Below are positions 10,201-21,800 of a stretch of 64,000 nt of DNA, one piece after another. This DNA is from a virus. The DNA is taken from positions 24,966 to 88,965 of the IMG/VR virus record IMGVR_UViG_3300009085_000002; one strand, written 5' to 3'. The position numbers and the translations under genes are program-made. How positions within the stretch are numbered: the stretch's first letter is position 1; each line of letters begins with the position of its first letter. The notes beneath the pieces are model-generated. The model did no database searches, was not told the DNA's origin, and saw only the letters and a program-made list of their open reading frames with translations.

Positions 10201-11394
10201 AATAATATTTCAGAAGTAGATACTGAGTATGGAGCAATAAATAAATTATTAACTTGGAAAGATAAATTATATTTTTTTCAAGATATTGGCTTTGGTATTC
10301 AAGCATTGAATGAAAGAGCTTTAATGAGAACTGAAACTGGAGAAGAATTAGTTATGGGTTCTGGAAATATAGTAGGAGATTATGGATATATATCTACTAA
10401 CTATGGAACTAAATTTATGAGATCTGTATTAGGTACAGAATCTTCTATATATTTTATAGATTCCTTATCAAAAGCTTTAGTATCTTATAATATGTCTCAA
10501 CAAATACCTATTAATAAAATTAAAGGATTAAACAGTTATTTTAATAATTATTTAAATGGGGATATTACTGTAGAAGATTACGGAAATTTAGATATAGATA
10601 TAAATTCTGGATTTGATAAAGAGAATAATAGAATATATTATACAATAAAAAATTCCTATACTATTACAGTACCTACAACAAGTAATTACTTCTTATTATA
10701 TACAGGATATGCTTATAAAATGGATCTAATAAAAGAGGGATCTATTTGGTATTATGGTACAACTCCTATAACTATAACATCAATAAATACAAGTTATTCT
10801 CCAGTAAGAATATATTTTACTGGAGCAACTATAACTAATGCTTATACTAAACTTACAATACCCTTACAATTTACTATTTCATATAATGAATTATTAAACA
10901 TATTTGAATCATTTCATGATTATTTACCTGATTTTTATGTAAGTGTACAGGATAAATTATTGCAGCACACTAGAAATGCAGTATCAGGTGGTGCATCTGG
11001 AACTAGATTAACTTCTGTACATAATGCAGGATTACCAAATAGAACTTCTTATATAACTATACTTAGTAATCAATATCCAGATTTAATTAAGACTTTTACT
11101 AATTTAGAATATGACTTATCTACAAAATATTTAGATAAAGATATATATGATAGTAATCTTTCTTCTATTCAAGTATATAATGATTATCAGAATACTAATG
11201 AAATAACTTTAACTAGTAATAATAGTAAAAGAAGAATGAGAACATGGAGATATACAATTCCTAGAAGTATAGCAATGACTACAGGTGATAGAACTGATGC
11301 CAGAATAAGAGATTATTATAGTAAGATAAAATTTAAATTCATAACTAATAAAATACAAAAACTTAGAAATGTGATAGTTAAGTTTTTACCATAA
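7246..11394 (+). CDS. Large tail protein (muzzle or tail-stabilisation type)
   Basis: The protein has 1382 residues and begins MKHKIGFSKGLNKDISPDKY, close to the N-terminus pattern of the crAss-like tail stabilisation or muzzle protein, followed by YWDAMNIQIMSDTEHGG. The body is rich in beta strands, Tyr and Ser/Thr, as in a large beta-propeller or sandwich tail protein. There is no signal peptide or membrane segment. It follows the ring-protein gene by one base and precedes the cargo genes, the same order as in described crAss-like phages. It probably forms the distal tail tube opening. Confidence 0.6.
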   Translation: MKHKIGFSKGLNKDISPDKYDSENYWDAMNIQIMSDTEHGGYAVSQELGLGTLFLFPTGHELLGWTTMRNYLICFTGKKSTADYLYIWLLEFEGSIDKIKKSSTPGDYITYMDTLSTSYHLKYSADLNINFSDSNELKIDCLAKYINSTYGKVYWTDFNNPLRSINILDPLVASTDSGLLDVIPDIELTNPKYNVTSTTSTEVLPGGIIPSGMVQYCYQLFNRTGVYSAISSMTALLQLTSVSHAVADPHDYIGDSLSTSSNKKISINITNTDSNYEYIRIIGIYYTDSTNIPSVKVVKEAINPKTGTLIVVDNGSNYLETLTIESLIGSSNLFTCKTLAVKDKRLCAGNIEETFFEVDYDTRTYRFEYITPSPRLYARIQNVDGTEAITSDPILYLGGAWNYDRAWFDTIMNGGESIPEEHDCFIGYNSLYDATANNTNNPLYFYKWMLYDNGDGTWTRRLGGMGKNIDYWFTIDPIIMLDNDVNSEEYLSSKGNYNYDSWYPNASRVSDAYDDWINYKCYTNSGCFRGYQRDEIYRFGIVFINGKGQRSYVSWIGDIKMPAIWEEDAIETITGIYTFPTAIWDNTYSELKGCTLSINFKLYNIPIDPITGVEYRYQIVRVIRNQSDQSIHSQGVCRTLQDVGTAMTEWYMDFPINATPAGQTYAKYFTSPEICFLGSNLNDLTSYYLDNQYTFYETGDTVYGVNNLQKMGEETSISSPIEAYVYKGRTWDRMYNTVTPGFEKPLTEATHKVETILDSFIADQEVDTLTESLSGPSGGYTILMNINEFDPTNMYGKVAFITTNMLQRHDDSISCVSNLKTININQYGGSTYIARQNNEYIICTGILNGENSRKQVFGGDIYICYFSWLMAVNRGLLGATYASNVQIVGLYPIETRYNLDMQHGDFWPYLKEVYLSGYAGSSYAPTTQTKDYYLYNSVYSREEDVIKYYAKPVLFEEQQHIDTQIKISDQAIGSELIDSWLSFQTNNISEVDTEYGAINKLLTWKDKLYFFQDIGFGIQALNERALMRTETGEELVMGSGNIVGDYGYISTNYGTKFMRSVLGTESSIYFIDSLSKALVSYNMSQQIPINKIKGLNSYFNNYLNGDITVEDYGNLDIDINSGFDKENNRIYYTIKNSYTITVPTTSNYFLLYTGYAYKMDLIKEGSIWYYGTTPITITSINTSYSPVRIYFTGATITNAYTKLTIPLQFTISYNELLNIFESFHDYLPDFYVSVQDKLLQHTRNAVSGGASGTRLTSVHNAGLPNRTSYITILSNQYPDLIKTFTNLEYDLSTKYLDKDIYDSNLSSIQVYNDYQNTNEITLTSNNSKRRMRTWRYTIPRSIAMTTGDRTDARIRDYYSKIKFKFITNKIQKLRNVIVKFLP

Positions 11395-11424
11395 TATATA
11401 TATTTAATATTAATATAAAATAAA

Positions 11425-11456
11425 TTTGATTTTACTTAAAATAAGTATTAATTTTG
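11425..11456 (+). promoter_or_regulatory. Bacteroides-type promoter for the cargo/RNA polymerase genes
   Basis: The only sizeable gap in the plus-strand block (11395-11475) contains TTTG at 11425-11428, a 20-base spacer, and TAATTTTG at 11449-11456. This is a full match to the known Bacteroides primary sigma pattern (-33 TTTG, -7 TAnnTTTG, spacing 19-21). Start of transcription would fall a few bases after 11456, close to the ATG at 11476. It would let the host polymerase express the four cargo genes as a unit. Confidence 0.6.
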
Positions 11457-11475
11457 TTAAATAAGGAATTTAAAT

Positions 11476-13587
11476 ATGTCTTATAATAATAAAAAAAATA
11501 AGAAACTATCTTTTGCTGATTTAGCAAAGAAAATAGATAAAAAGTATTCTAAAGCTTCTAAATATGATAAAGTAGCACAGGAGTCCAAAGAATCAGAATT
11601 AGAAACCCTAAGATTACAACAAGAGGGTATTAAAAATAATCTTCCTCAGTATGGTGGAGGTGGTGCATTACAAGGGGGTGTCACTGGATTATCTACAGGT
11701 GCTCAAATAGGTACTATGATAATGCCAGGTTGGGGTACTGCTATAGGGGGAGGTTTAGGACTAATTGGTGGTGCTTTAATGGGTAGTAAAGCAGAAGATA
11801 AGGCTAAAAAAGAAGAAGAAAAAAGATATCAAGATCAATTAGAAATGCAAAGAATTGCTTTACAGATGCAATCAAAAGCAATGCAACCTATGCAATATGC
11901 TAATATGGGAATGTCTAATAAACCAGTAGTTTCTTTTGCTTATGGAGGAGATTTAGCCAAAACAATGCAAACAGGATTAATGCAGTATAATGGACCTTTA
12001 CATGGTAATAATCCTAATGGTGGTATTCCTATTGATAAAAATGGAGTTCCTACAAATATAAGTAATAATCAACCAATAGCTTCTACTGAAGGTGGAGAAC
12101 TTGCTTATAAGGGATATATTTATTCTAATAAATTAGGACCAGAAGGAGAAATAATTAATAAAAAAACTATATCAAAAACTACTACTCCTATAGAATCTAT
12201 ACAAAAAGTTCCTTATAAAACTATAGAACAATTACCTTATGAAATAAAAGAAAGAATACAAGGCAGACAACAAACTAATATTAATAAAACTGAATCTACT
12301 AAAACTTATTCAGTAAGTCCTAATTTTAGACCAATTACTTCTGAAACATTTAGACAGCATAATAAAAAAAATTCTATATTTTCAGATGATGAGTTAAAAA
12401 ATATATATAGTAAAGATCCTAAAGAAGCTGCTGAATTAGCAAACAAAAGAATAAAAGAAACTTATGGTACATTAGAAGATAATTATTTACCTTACAAGTT
12501 TGAAGCAAAAGATGGTAAGTTAAATATTAGAAATAATAGAGCTATAGTTACATTTAATAAATCTGAATATAGTGAATCTGGAAAGAAGAAACCTAAATCC
12601 ATAGGAGATACTTATGAATTATATGATTATGATAAACCAGTTAAAGATCAATTGGGAGATATTCAAAAAAGGTTTATATTAACAGGAGAACAACCTAAGA
12701 TGCAATATGGGGGAGAATTAGGAGATATATCTGGTTTAGGTTCTTTATTAGGAGATACTAGTACTGGATTAGGAAATTTAGGTACAGGACAAATTATGGA
12801 CACAAGTTCTGAATTAGGTAGTGTGTCAAACTTAAGTTCAATACTAGGAGGAGAATCTGGAGGAGGATTTATGCAAGGATTAGGTAATGTAGGATCTTTT
12901 CTTAATAAAAATCAGGGATTATTAAGTGGATTATCTGGGTTAGCTTCTGAAATAGGAGTTAATAAAAGAGATATTAGAAATGCAATTCCAGCACCAGTTA
13001 ATTATCAAAGAGTTACTCCTTATATGGTTAATTATAATCAAGAAAGACAAGATATAGGTCAAACTTTTGATATTGCTGAGAATCAAGCTAGAAAAAATGC
13101 TATAAATTCTTCTAGAACTAGAGGAGAATTAATGACAAGTATGGCTGCTGCAAATGCTGGTTTAGCAAGACAAAGAGGTAGTGCTATAGGACAATCTTAT
13201 CAGAATGAACAAGTACAAAATGTTAATAGTTTAACTCAAGCTAATAGAGTAAATTCTATGATTCAAATGGAAGAAGCAAATACTAGACAACAAGAACTAG
13301 ATGCTGCTGAAGCTAAAAAATCACAAGCATATCATAACATATCTCAGTCTTATCAAGGATTTTTAAGAGATCAGTCTGCTGAAAGAAGTCAAGATGAAGC
13401 AATGAAATATCTAGGATTAGGTAGTCCTTCTTTAGGACAAATAGAAGTAAGCGGATCTAAATATCCTTCAGTTAATGTAGGAAATGGATTATCTTATGCA
13501 AATGTAAATGGAGAAAAGATGTATTTCTATAATAATAATCCTATAACTCAAGAACAATATAAGAGTATATTAATGGGAGGTTCCTAA
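11476..13587 (+). CDS. Cargo-type virion protein 1 (Gly-rich membrane-active segment)
   Basis: The protein has 703 residues. A charged N-terminus is followed at about 60-105 by a Gly-rich hydrophobic stretch containing MIMPGWGTAIGGGLGLIGGA, of the sort seen in ejected proteins that cross membranes. The C-terminal third is helical, rich in Gln, Ala and Asn. It is the first of four large genes after a strong promoter and overlaps the next start by one base. In crAss-like phages this position encodes proteins packed in the virion and ejected with the DNA; that role is inferred by synteny. Confidence 0.5.
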   Translation: MSYNNKKNKKLSFADLAKKIDKKYSKASKYDKVAQESKESELETLRLQQEGIKNNLPQYGGGGALQGGVTGLSTGAQIGTMIMPGWGTAIGGGLGLIGGALMGSKAEDKAKKEEEKRYQDQLEMQRIALQMQSKAMQPMQYANMGMSNKPVVSFAYGGDLAKTMQTGLMQYNGPLHGNNPNGGIPIDKNGVPTNISNNQPIASTEGGELAYKGYIYSNKLGPEGEIINKKTISKTTTPIESIQKVPYKTIEQLPYEIKERIQGRQQTNINKTESTKTYSVSPNFRPITSETFRQHNKKNSIFSDDELKNIYSKDPKEAAELANKRIKETYGTLEDNYLPYKFEAKDGKLNIRNNRAIVTFNKSEYSESGKKKPKSIGDTYELYDYDKPVKDQLGDIQKRFILTGEQPKMQYGGELGDISGLGSLLGDTSTGLGNLGTGQIMDTSSELGSVSNLSSILGGESGGGFMQGLGNVGSFLNKNQGLLSGLSGLASEIGVNKRDIRNAIPAPVNYQRVTPYMVNYNQERQDIGQTFDIAENQARKNAINSSRTRGELMTSMAAANAGLARQRGSAIGQSYQNEQVQNVNSLTQANRVNSMIQMEEANTRQQELDAAEAKKSQAYHNISQSYQGFLRDQSAERSQDEAMKYLGLGSPSLGQIEVSGSKYPSVNVGNGLSYANVNGEKMYFYNNNPITQEQYKSILMGGS

Positions 13588-15896
13588 TGCCAAGATATAA
13601 CTATACACCAAGTAATCTACAACCAGGTTATGTATCTCAATTTGTACCTATAGATTACCAATTTATTACTGGAGAAATTGATAAGAGGCAACAAAGAATA
13701 GATACTGCTACTCTTAATAAAGGAAAAGCTGTAGAAGATTTAAATAAAGATTTTGCAGTTACTCCAGAAGATCAGGAATATCTTGATAATATGAGAGAAG
13801 GCATAAAAAATGATTTTAAAGATATTATAAATAAATATGATGGGGATTTAAGTACAGCTTCCAATGATTTAGTTACTTATATAGGAAATATGAGGAGTGA
13901 TCCATTTTGGCAATCAAATGAAATAAATAAGTTAAAATGGGATGAGTATGAAAAGAAAAGAATGGAGTTTGGGGATCAAGCAGTACAATTTATGAAACCA
14001 TCTTCAGTAACTAAATTTGATGAAAATGGTACTTTTAGGGGTATTAAAACTCCACAAGAATTACAATATGAAATAGAAAAAAAGACAGATTCAGAACAAA
14101 TAGCTACAGATATATATAAAAATTTGCAAGCAGATAGTAAATTTAAAGGTATAGATTATATAGGGTATTGGGCTAAGTTCAATGATATAAAAGAGATTAC
14201 AGATCAGAAAATTAAAGATGTAGCACATAACAGTATTAATGCATTTAAGGAAGCAGACCCTCAGTTTCTTAGAAGAATATTATTAAATAATGGTATGTAT
14301 AATGCATCTGGAATTACTCCAGAACAAGCAGAACAATTACTTAATAAAAAAGCTAGAGAAGAAGGGGTGATATATAATGGTAAATTATATAAAGGAGATA
14401 ATCAAGTAGATAATATTATTTATAATTTTTTAATTGCATCTAATGCAGATAGACCTTATGAACAAGAGGATTATAAAGTATTAGAAAATCCTTATGCTGT
14501 AGAAAAGTTAAGAGCACAATTTACTCCTCAACCTAGGCAGTATCCTGGAGAATCTGGCTATTTACAACAAGTAGACCCAATACAGGAAGTTAAAGATGCT
14601 TTAGTAAAGAATAAAGAACTTACTTTAACTGATTTAGGTGCAGTAGGAAGAATAATAGAAAACACTAATATAGAAAAAGACCCTAATGCACAAAATACAT
14701 GGTTTGAAAGACTTGCGTGGAATTTAGTTCCTTCTAATATTAAAAAAGCTGGAGCAGTTCTTAAAGAAGTTAAAAATAAGCAAGTATCTACTATAATGAA
14801 TTCTAAAGGAATAACAGGAGATCCTAATGATTATCTTATAAAAAAAGATATAGATGGTAATCCTACTTTAGTAAGAGCAACTCAATTTCAGAAAGTTCCT
14901 TATACTGTAACTGGAGGAGAAATGTCTCAGGAAACTCTTAAATTTTTAAAGAATAGATACGCAGGTACTTTGTATAATGCGGGGTTAGTTCTAAGCCAAG
15001 ATCCTTCTGGTAATTTAGATATAAAATCTAAGGAAGGTAAGCCTCTTAATTTCGATGAGTATACTAAAGTAAATCAGTTTGTTGCAGATAGGATTAATGA
15101 TAATTATACATTATATAATCCTACTTGGGAAAATCCTATAGTTGTAGATGCAAAAGGAAAAGAATCTACTTATGGACAATCTAGAGAAGATGATTTGGGT
15201 CTTACAGAATTTAATAAGAATATTTATGGAGAGAAAGATAAAGATAAAATAATATCTTCAGCTGCAAGTAATTTAAATATAGATTTAGATAATAAAAACT
15301 TTTTCTATGTGGGAGGTAACTCAGATTATGAGGGGCAATATTTAGAAAATGCTTCTTTTAGTGATATTATTAAGAATAATAAGTTACCTTTAATAGGATT
15401 TAATGTAATTGGTAATTCTAATGATTTACCTGGAGTTGGACCAATGGATATAATTGAAATAAGAATGGGTGCGCCTGGAGGTAAAGAAATTAAAACTATT
15501 AAAACTGCCAGACCTAGATCAGATGCTTCTATATTAGATTATTTAGATGCTGGACAAAAACAAATACAGTATGGGTATGAACATAATAATGAAATAGTTA
15601 TACCACTAGATAAAACTGCTCAAACAGATATTTTAAATTCAAGAGAATTAGGAGAAACTACTGAGTTCGCACAAAATCCTAAAGGAAAGTTTGTTAAAAT
15701 TGTACCAGTTACTAGAGGTAATAATAGTATTGGATTTGAAGTAATATATCCTAGTACTGGAGGAATAATGAAAAGTATGAATAATCCTACAAATGATCCA
15801 AATTTACCTAATTCTGCCTATTATCCTAGTGTAGAAGAAGCTTATAATGGTTTCTATTCTAGTTATATTGATATGTTAAGTAAACCTAAGAAATAA
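13587..15896 (+). CDS. Cargo-type virion protein 2
   Basis: The protein has 769 residues, soluble and mixed alpha/beta, with no membrane segment or known catalytic motif that I can see. The N-terminal 100 residues contain FVPIDYQFITGEIDKRQQR and a helix with EDQEYLDNMREGIKNDF. It starts on the last base of cargo gene 1 and its stop overlaps the ATG of the RNA polymerase gene (TAATG), so the three are coupled. Likely a virion cargo or scaffold protein that accompanies the RNA polymerase. Confidence 0.45.
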   Translation: MPRYNYTPSNLQPGYVSQFVPIDYQFITGEIDKRQQRIDTATLNKGKAVEDLNKDFAVTPEDQEYLDNMREGIKNDFKDIINKYDGDLSTASNDLVTYIGNMRSDPFWQSNEINKLKWDEYEKKRMEFGDQAVQFMKPSSVTKFDENGTFRGIKTPQELQYEIEKKTDSEQIATDIYKNLQADSKFKGIDYIGYWAKFNDIKEITDQKIKDVAHNSINAFKEADPQFLRRILLNNGMYNASGITPEQAEQLLNKKAREEGVIYNGKLYKGDNQVDNIIYNFLIASNADRPYEQEDYKVLENPYAVEKLRAQFTPQPRQYPGESGYLQQVDPIQEVKDALVKNKELTLTDLGAVGRIIENTNIEKDPNAQNTWFERLAWNLVPSNIKKAGAVLKEVKNKQVSTIMNSKGITGDPNDYLIKKDIDGNPTLVRATQFQKVPYTVTGGEMSQETLKFLKNRYAGTLYNAGLVLSQDPSGNLDIKSKEGKPLNFDEYTKVNQFVADRINDNYTLYNPTWENPIVVDAKGKESTYGQSREDDLGLTEFNKNIYGEKDKDKIISSAASNLNIDLDNKNFFYVGGNSDYEGQYLENASFSDIIKNNKLPLIGFNVIGNSNDLPGVGPMDIIEIRMGAPGGKEIKTIKTARPRSDASILDYLDAGQKQIQYGYEHNNEIVIPLDKTAQTDILNSRELGETTEFAQNPKGKFVKIVPVTRGNNSIGFEVIYPSTGGIMKSMNNPTNDPNLPNSAYYPSVEEAYNGFYSSYIDMLSKPKK

Positions 15897-18800
15897 TGCC
15901 AGATCCAAAACTTGATATAAGAGCTTTAGAAGAATTAAATAACTCAACCCAATCTAATGATATTAGACAAAAAGAGTTTGGAGATGAGGATTTAAAAAAA
16001 AAGAATCTTCCTAAATTATCTCAGGAAGATTTTGAATATTTAGCTAATACTCAAACTGAATTAGAGCCTCATAAAGCTATAAGTAGACCTTTCTTAACAT
16101 CTAAATATGATGAACCCCTTCAACCTGGAGAAAGTATTAAAGATAATAGTTGGATAGAAAAGCATAGAGCTAATAATCAACCTTGGCATCATGAAGCTAC
16201 AAATGCTATTGCAGGAGGTATTACTAAAGGAGTTTTTGGGGCAATAGAAAATATGGGGTATCTTCTAGATTTTACTACACAATTAGGTTATAATAATATT
16301 TTAGATAAAGCAGAGTCTAATGCAGTATCAGATGCATTTAGGCAAGCTAGATTAAAAGTAGATGAAGTATTACCTATATATAAAGATAATCCTGATACAT
16401 TTTTAGATGGCTGGAGAGCAACATCAGACATACTTCAGAATGTTACTGAGTTTGCTATACCTGGAGGTATTATAGCTAAAGGTATAGGTAAAGGAGTTTC
16501 TTTATTAGGAAAATTAGGTAGATATGGTAATTTATTAGCAAATAGTGAAACTGCTACAGAAATATTAAGTACTGTTCCTACAGCATATTTAACTAATAGG
16601 ATGGAATCTGCTAGAATGGCTGTAGAAGATTTTGAACAAAATATGCAAATGCTAAGTCCCTATATTAAAGCAGGACAAATATCTTCTGAGAAAGCTGCAC
16701 AAATAGCTCAAGATGAGGCTAATAAGATTTATATGAGAAATCTACCTATGATGTGGACTGATATATTAGCATTAAAAGGTATAATAAAAGGTTCTAAGTT
16801 AACTAGGGGTGCATATAATAAAACTCAAAAACAATTAAATAGAAGTCTATTTAATAAAGTTACAGAATTTACAGGACAAAATGCTTTAGAAGGTTTAGAG
16901 GAAACTTACCAAGGAATTGCTGAAAGAGAAGCAACTTATAATACTTTAAAGAGAGCAGGAATAGATCCTAAAGGAATATATAATGGAAATTTAGGAGAAA
17001 GAATTAGTAATTATTTAGGAGATAAATCTTTACAATACGAAGCTTTATTGGGATTTATGGCTGGAGGTATGCAAAGATTAGGTGCTCAAGTAGTTAGTGG
17101 TGGATTTTATAGTAATAAAGATAGAGATAGAGATCAACAATTACAGAATGATAGAGAAGAATTATTAACAAGTACTTCTTCTAATTTACAAGGAATGCTT
17201 CAATCTTTTATAAAAAAAGAAACTTCTAAACAAGAAGCTATAAATAAAGGATATTCTCATGAAGCAGAACTGTGGGATGATATAGATTATATAAATAATA
17301 TAACTGCACATTTATCTTATGGTACAGTAGATAAGCTAGAATCCGTGTTAGATGTTGTAGAACAAGATGGTATTAAATCCTTTGGAGAAGAATCTTCATT
17401 AACTCAAGAAGATGAGCCTCAGATTAAAACTGCTGCAAGAGAATTAAAAGATAAATTAAGGTTTGCTGAAAAGAAATGGTTAAAATATAGCAATCTACCT
17501 TTTAAATCTAGAGTTAGTACTGTAAATAATGAAATGATATATACTTCTCTGGAAAAAGTTGGAAAAGGATTAGACTCTAAAATATCTGAGATTAAAGATG
17601 ATATAAGAAAAGTTATTGAATCCTCTAATTTTAAGGAACATTTAGGAAATATAAAATTAGATGAACCTAGAAAAGCTTTCTTAGGTAATAAAGATCTTAA
17701 TGCACAATATACTAACTTTATTGAGCAGACAAGTAATGATAAAATAACTGAGTTAGAACAATTACAACAGGATAAAGCTGGAATAGAAAATTATAAAAGA
17801 AATTTAAGAACTAGTATATCAGAATCTACTACTCCTAAAGCTATAGCAAAAGCTAAAAGAGAGGAAATGAATGATATAGAAAAACAAAAGGAAAAAATAG
17901 TTGAAGAAACAAACAATCTTAAAAAAGAAAAAACAAGAGAAAATAGAAGTAAACAAGAGTATGATAATTTATCTTCTAGAGCTCCTAATGCAGATAATAT
18001 TTCTAAATTAGATAATATTGATAAGGAAATAAAATCTAATAAGTTTCTTAATAGTCGAGATAAAGAGGAATTATTCAAGAATATAAAAGCTCAAAGAGAC
18101 CATTTAGAAAAGATTAAAACTCAACCTAAAGTAGTTTCTACTGAAGAGGAGGTAACTAAACCTTCGGAATTTACAGAAGGATTTACTACTTTAGAAGATA
18201 TGGGTATAGAACCTCCAACAGGTACTAACAAAGTTAAAGATATACAAATAGGAAATCATATAGCTAAACTTAATTATGATAATACATATTCTTTCTTTAG
18301 AAAATCTAAAGAAGGTAAATTATCATTATTAAATAATCCTACAGTATCTACCATTAAGGAAGCTAAAATAGTATTAAGTGAATTAAATAAAGAATTAGAT
18401 ATAAAAGAATCCAATAATCAGGAAGAATTATCAGAATTATTATCTAAACAGGATAGAAATAGTGATCCTGATACTTATACTTCTGAAAGTAATAAATCTG
18501 TTAATTCTAATAACACCCAGTCAGAATTAAATGAAGGTTCTTTAAAACAACCTGGAAGTATTTTTGATACTAATAAAGATGATAAGAACTCTGGTTATTC
18601 TTCAATAACTCAAGCTTATAATACTATAGCGTGGTTAGGTAGAAAATATAGACAAGAAACTAGGGATAATAATACAGTTATAATTGATTTAGAAGATGAA
18701 TTAAATGAATCTTCTTTTAAACTATTAATGGATCCAGATAAATTCCTTCCTGGATCTAAAATTACTCTAGAAGTAGAAGATGATGATTCAGTTCCAATGT

Positions 18801-21800
18801 ATGATTTAAATCTAAGAGATTTTGAATCTATAACTACTTGGGGAGAATATAAGAAATCCTTAATGGAAAATAGAGTATTTGAAGATTTAACTAATGAAGA
18901 AAAAGACTTATATATATCTAATATCCCAGTAAGAATTATTGATGAATATAATAATAAATTAGGATATATACATAGAACTGAATGGAGTGATATAGATAGA
19001 ATTTCAGGAGATGTAGAATTAGATAGAAAAAATAATTTAGAACTAAGAAAATCTGTATATGAAAAGAGTTCATTAAATACAGAAATTACTTATAAATCCT
19101 ATGGTTCTTTAATGAGTGCAGTGGATAATAAAAAAGATTCTTTAAAGAATAGATTTAAAGATCCTAACTTAGTTATATCTGTATGGAATCATGAAACTCA
19201 ATCTTTACAATTGAGTAGAGATAAAAAATATAAAGGACATAAAGATGATATTTTAGTAAATACAACTTTAGTGTCTGGTATTCCTTATGTTATAGCAAAA
19301 ATTCAGAAGAATACTTATATGGGTATACCTGTAACTTCTTCTAAGATAAAAGATTATAACAAAGATTTATCTAATAGCCTATTAAAAGTAGTAGATATAT
19401 GGACAAAATCAAACAGTAAACAACCTTTAATTCCTATAGAACAATCATTAGTAGATCAAATAATGGATATGACTAATAATGATGTTAGAACTTTTAGAGG
19501 ATTTAGAGATTTTATAAAAATCTTTTTGAAAGATTATAATACTAAAGGAAAAGATCTAAAATCTTTTGATAGAAATGATTTAAAAGTATCTGATGCTGAT
19601 GGTATAATTCATTTTACTGGAAACAGTATAGAATTTTTTACAGGTGGCTTAGATAAAGTATTAGAAATAGGGACTAATACTCCTATTAATTCTATAAATA
19701 ATCTTAAACTTATTTTAAAAAACGTAGTAGATAATGCTTATATTAATGTCAATCTTGATTATATGGAAAATAATAATTTCTATGTTCCGTTTATTCAAGA
19801 AAATAAAGTTATAGACTTAAACAATGGTAAATCTTATAAAGATTTTTTAAAAGAAGTTTTGAATACCAATTTATTATCATTTAATATAGGAACTGAAGAG
19901 ACTCCAAATTTTATATATACTACTCAGCAAGTAATAACTTTTGATTCTAAGTTAAATCCTATATCTACCAGAGAAGAAAACAATACAATTACTACTCCTC
20001 AAAGTTTAATAACTAAAAATGTTAATATAGAAAATAAAACTAAAGAAGGATTTAATGAATTCTTTGGTAAATATACTGCAAGTTTAGATGATTTTATAGA
20101 TGAAATGCCTTTAGTAACTAAAGAAGAAGATATAGAAATAGATGATCCTTACATAATGAAAGGATTTAATTTCTATGAACAATCCTTAATTATTAATTCT
20201 AGTCTAGGAACTATATTAGATTTTGTAAAAGCTGCTGATGAACAAAATGCAGGTCTTAAAGTTAATAAAACTTTAGAGTCCTATAAGAAGTCTATAGAAA
20301 GTGTTAGAGATGATTATCAAGAGATTGGTAATAAAAAAATGACAGATTTCTATAATAAATGGTTAAACAATTATGATAAATTTTCTAATATTCTTAAACT
20401 AAAATTCCAAAGATTAAGGGATGTTCATAATAAAGGTTTAATTGGAGATATAGAAGAAATTCTAAATGAAGACTTTGAAGATACAACTACATTAGAAAAA
20501 TCTTTTAATGATGACTTTTATTTAACTTTGAATAAAGCAAATAAGACTACAGCAAGATTTAGATATTTCTTAACTGGAATTAAAAGATTAGATAAGAATG
20601 GTAATCCTCAATTATATGCACCTGGTTTATATAAGACTGTAAATTTTGATGAGGTATTTTCTACCTTACAAAGATTATTATCTAATATAAGATCAAATTA
20701 TAATACTATGTATAATGAATTACTTCAGTATAAAAATAGTATTGATTGGATGCCAGATTTCTTAAAAAAGTTAGATAAATCTTCAGAAAGAACTAAGAAA
20801 GAATTTGCTGTAACAATGGGATCATCATATATTAATATGAAATTTAGTATGTGGTCTCAGCAAGGTAAAGAAAATTATTTTCAAACCTGGGATGCAAATG
20901 CTAATAGTACATCTAAATTTCTACAACAACAATGGAAAGATAATATAGTAGATACTAATTTAATAATATTAGATCCTAAAAGCACAGAGTATAAATTAAA
21001 TGAAAGTATATCTAATAAGTTATTGGAAGATTTTAATAAGTTTAAAGAATCTTTAGTTACTATAGATAATAAAGATATAATAAACTGGTTATCTAATTTA
21101 GGTATTAATGTTTCAGATGGAGTAATAAAGCACATAAGAACTAATAATATAAGAATTCAAACTTCTGAGAGTAATAAAGTAGGAGTTAAATTAAGCTGGG
21201 ATCAACAATTTGAAACTAGTGGAATATTTGGTAATTTAAATGAGAAACTTAAAACTTTATTAAAGCAACAAAAAGATGGAGAAGAAATAAATTTTACAGA
21301 TCTATTTAATGGTAGACCTATAAATACTTTTGCTAGAATAATTGCATCTATAGAAGATATTATATCACCTAATTCTTTTGTTATAGCTAATAAAACATAC
21401 TATCCTTTTAGTTTAACTAAATTCTTAACAGATAGAACTAGAGATATATTAGAAGATAAGATGGTAATAAATGCATTATTAAATAATTCTTATTCTAAAG
21501 ATTCTTTATTACTTAATAGAATGGTATCTAGAGATAAGGGCGGTAATATAGAATTCTTAGATTCTAGTATTAGAAAAGTATTTGATATACAGTATACTTC
21601 TCCAGAAGCTTTAAGAAAGATAAGTGATAAAGAAGGTAGAAAAGATGAAATTAATGAGTTTACTCCACAGGAACTTGAAGCATTTCAAGCTAATCTATTC
21701 TTTGATACCAGATCAAAATTAAATAATGGAAAGGATAGAAAAGTAATAATTACATTACCCCCACTATCTGATAAACATAATTTAATGTTATTAGAAACAA

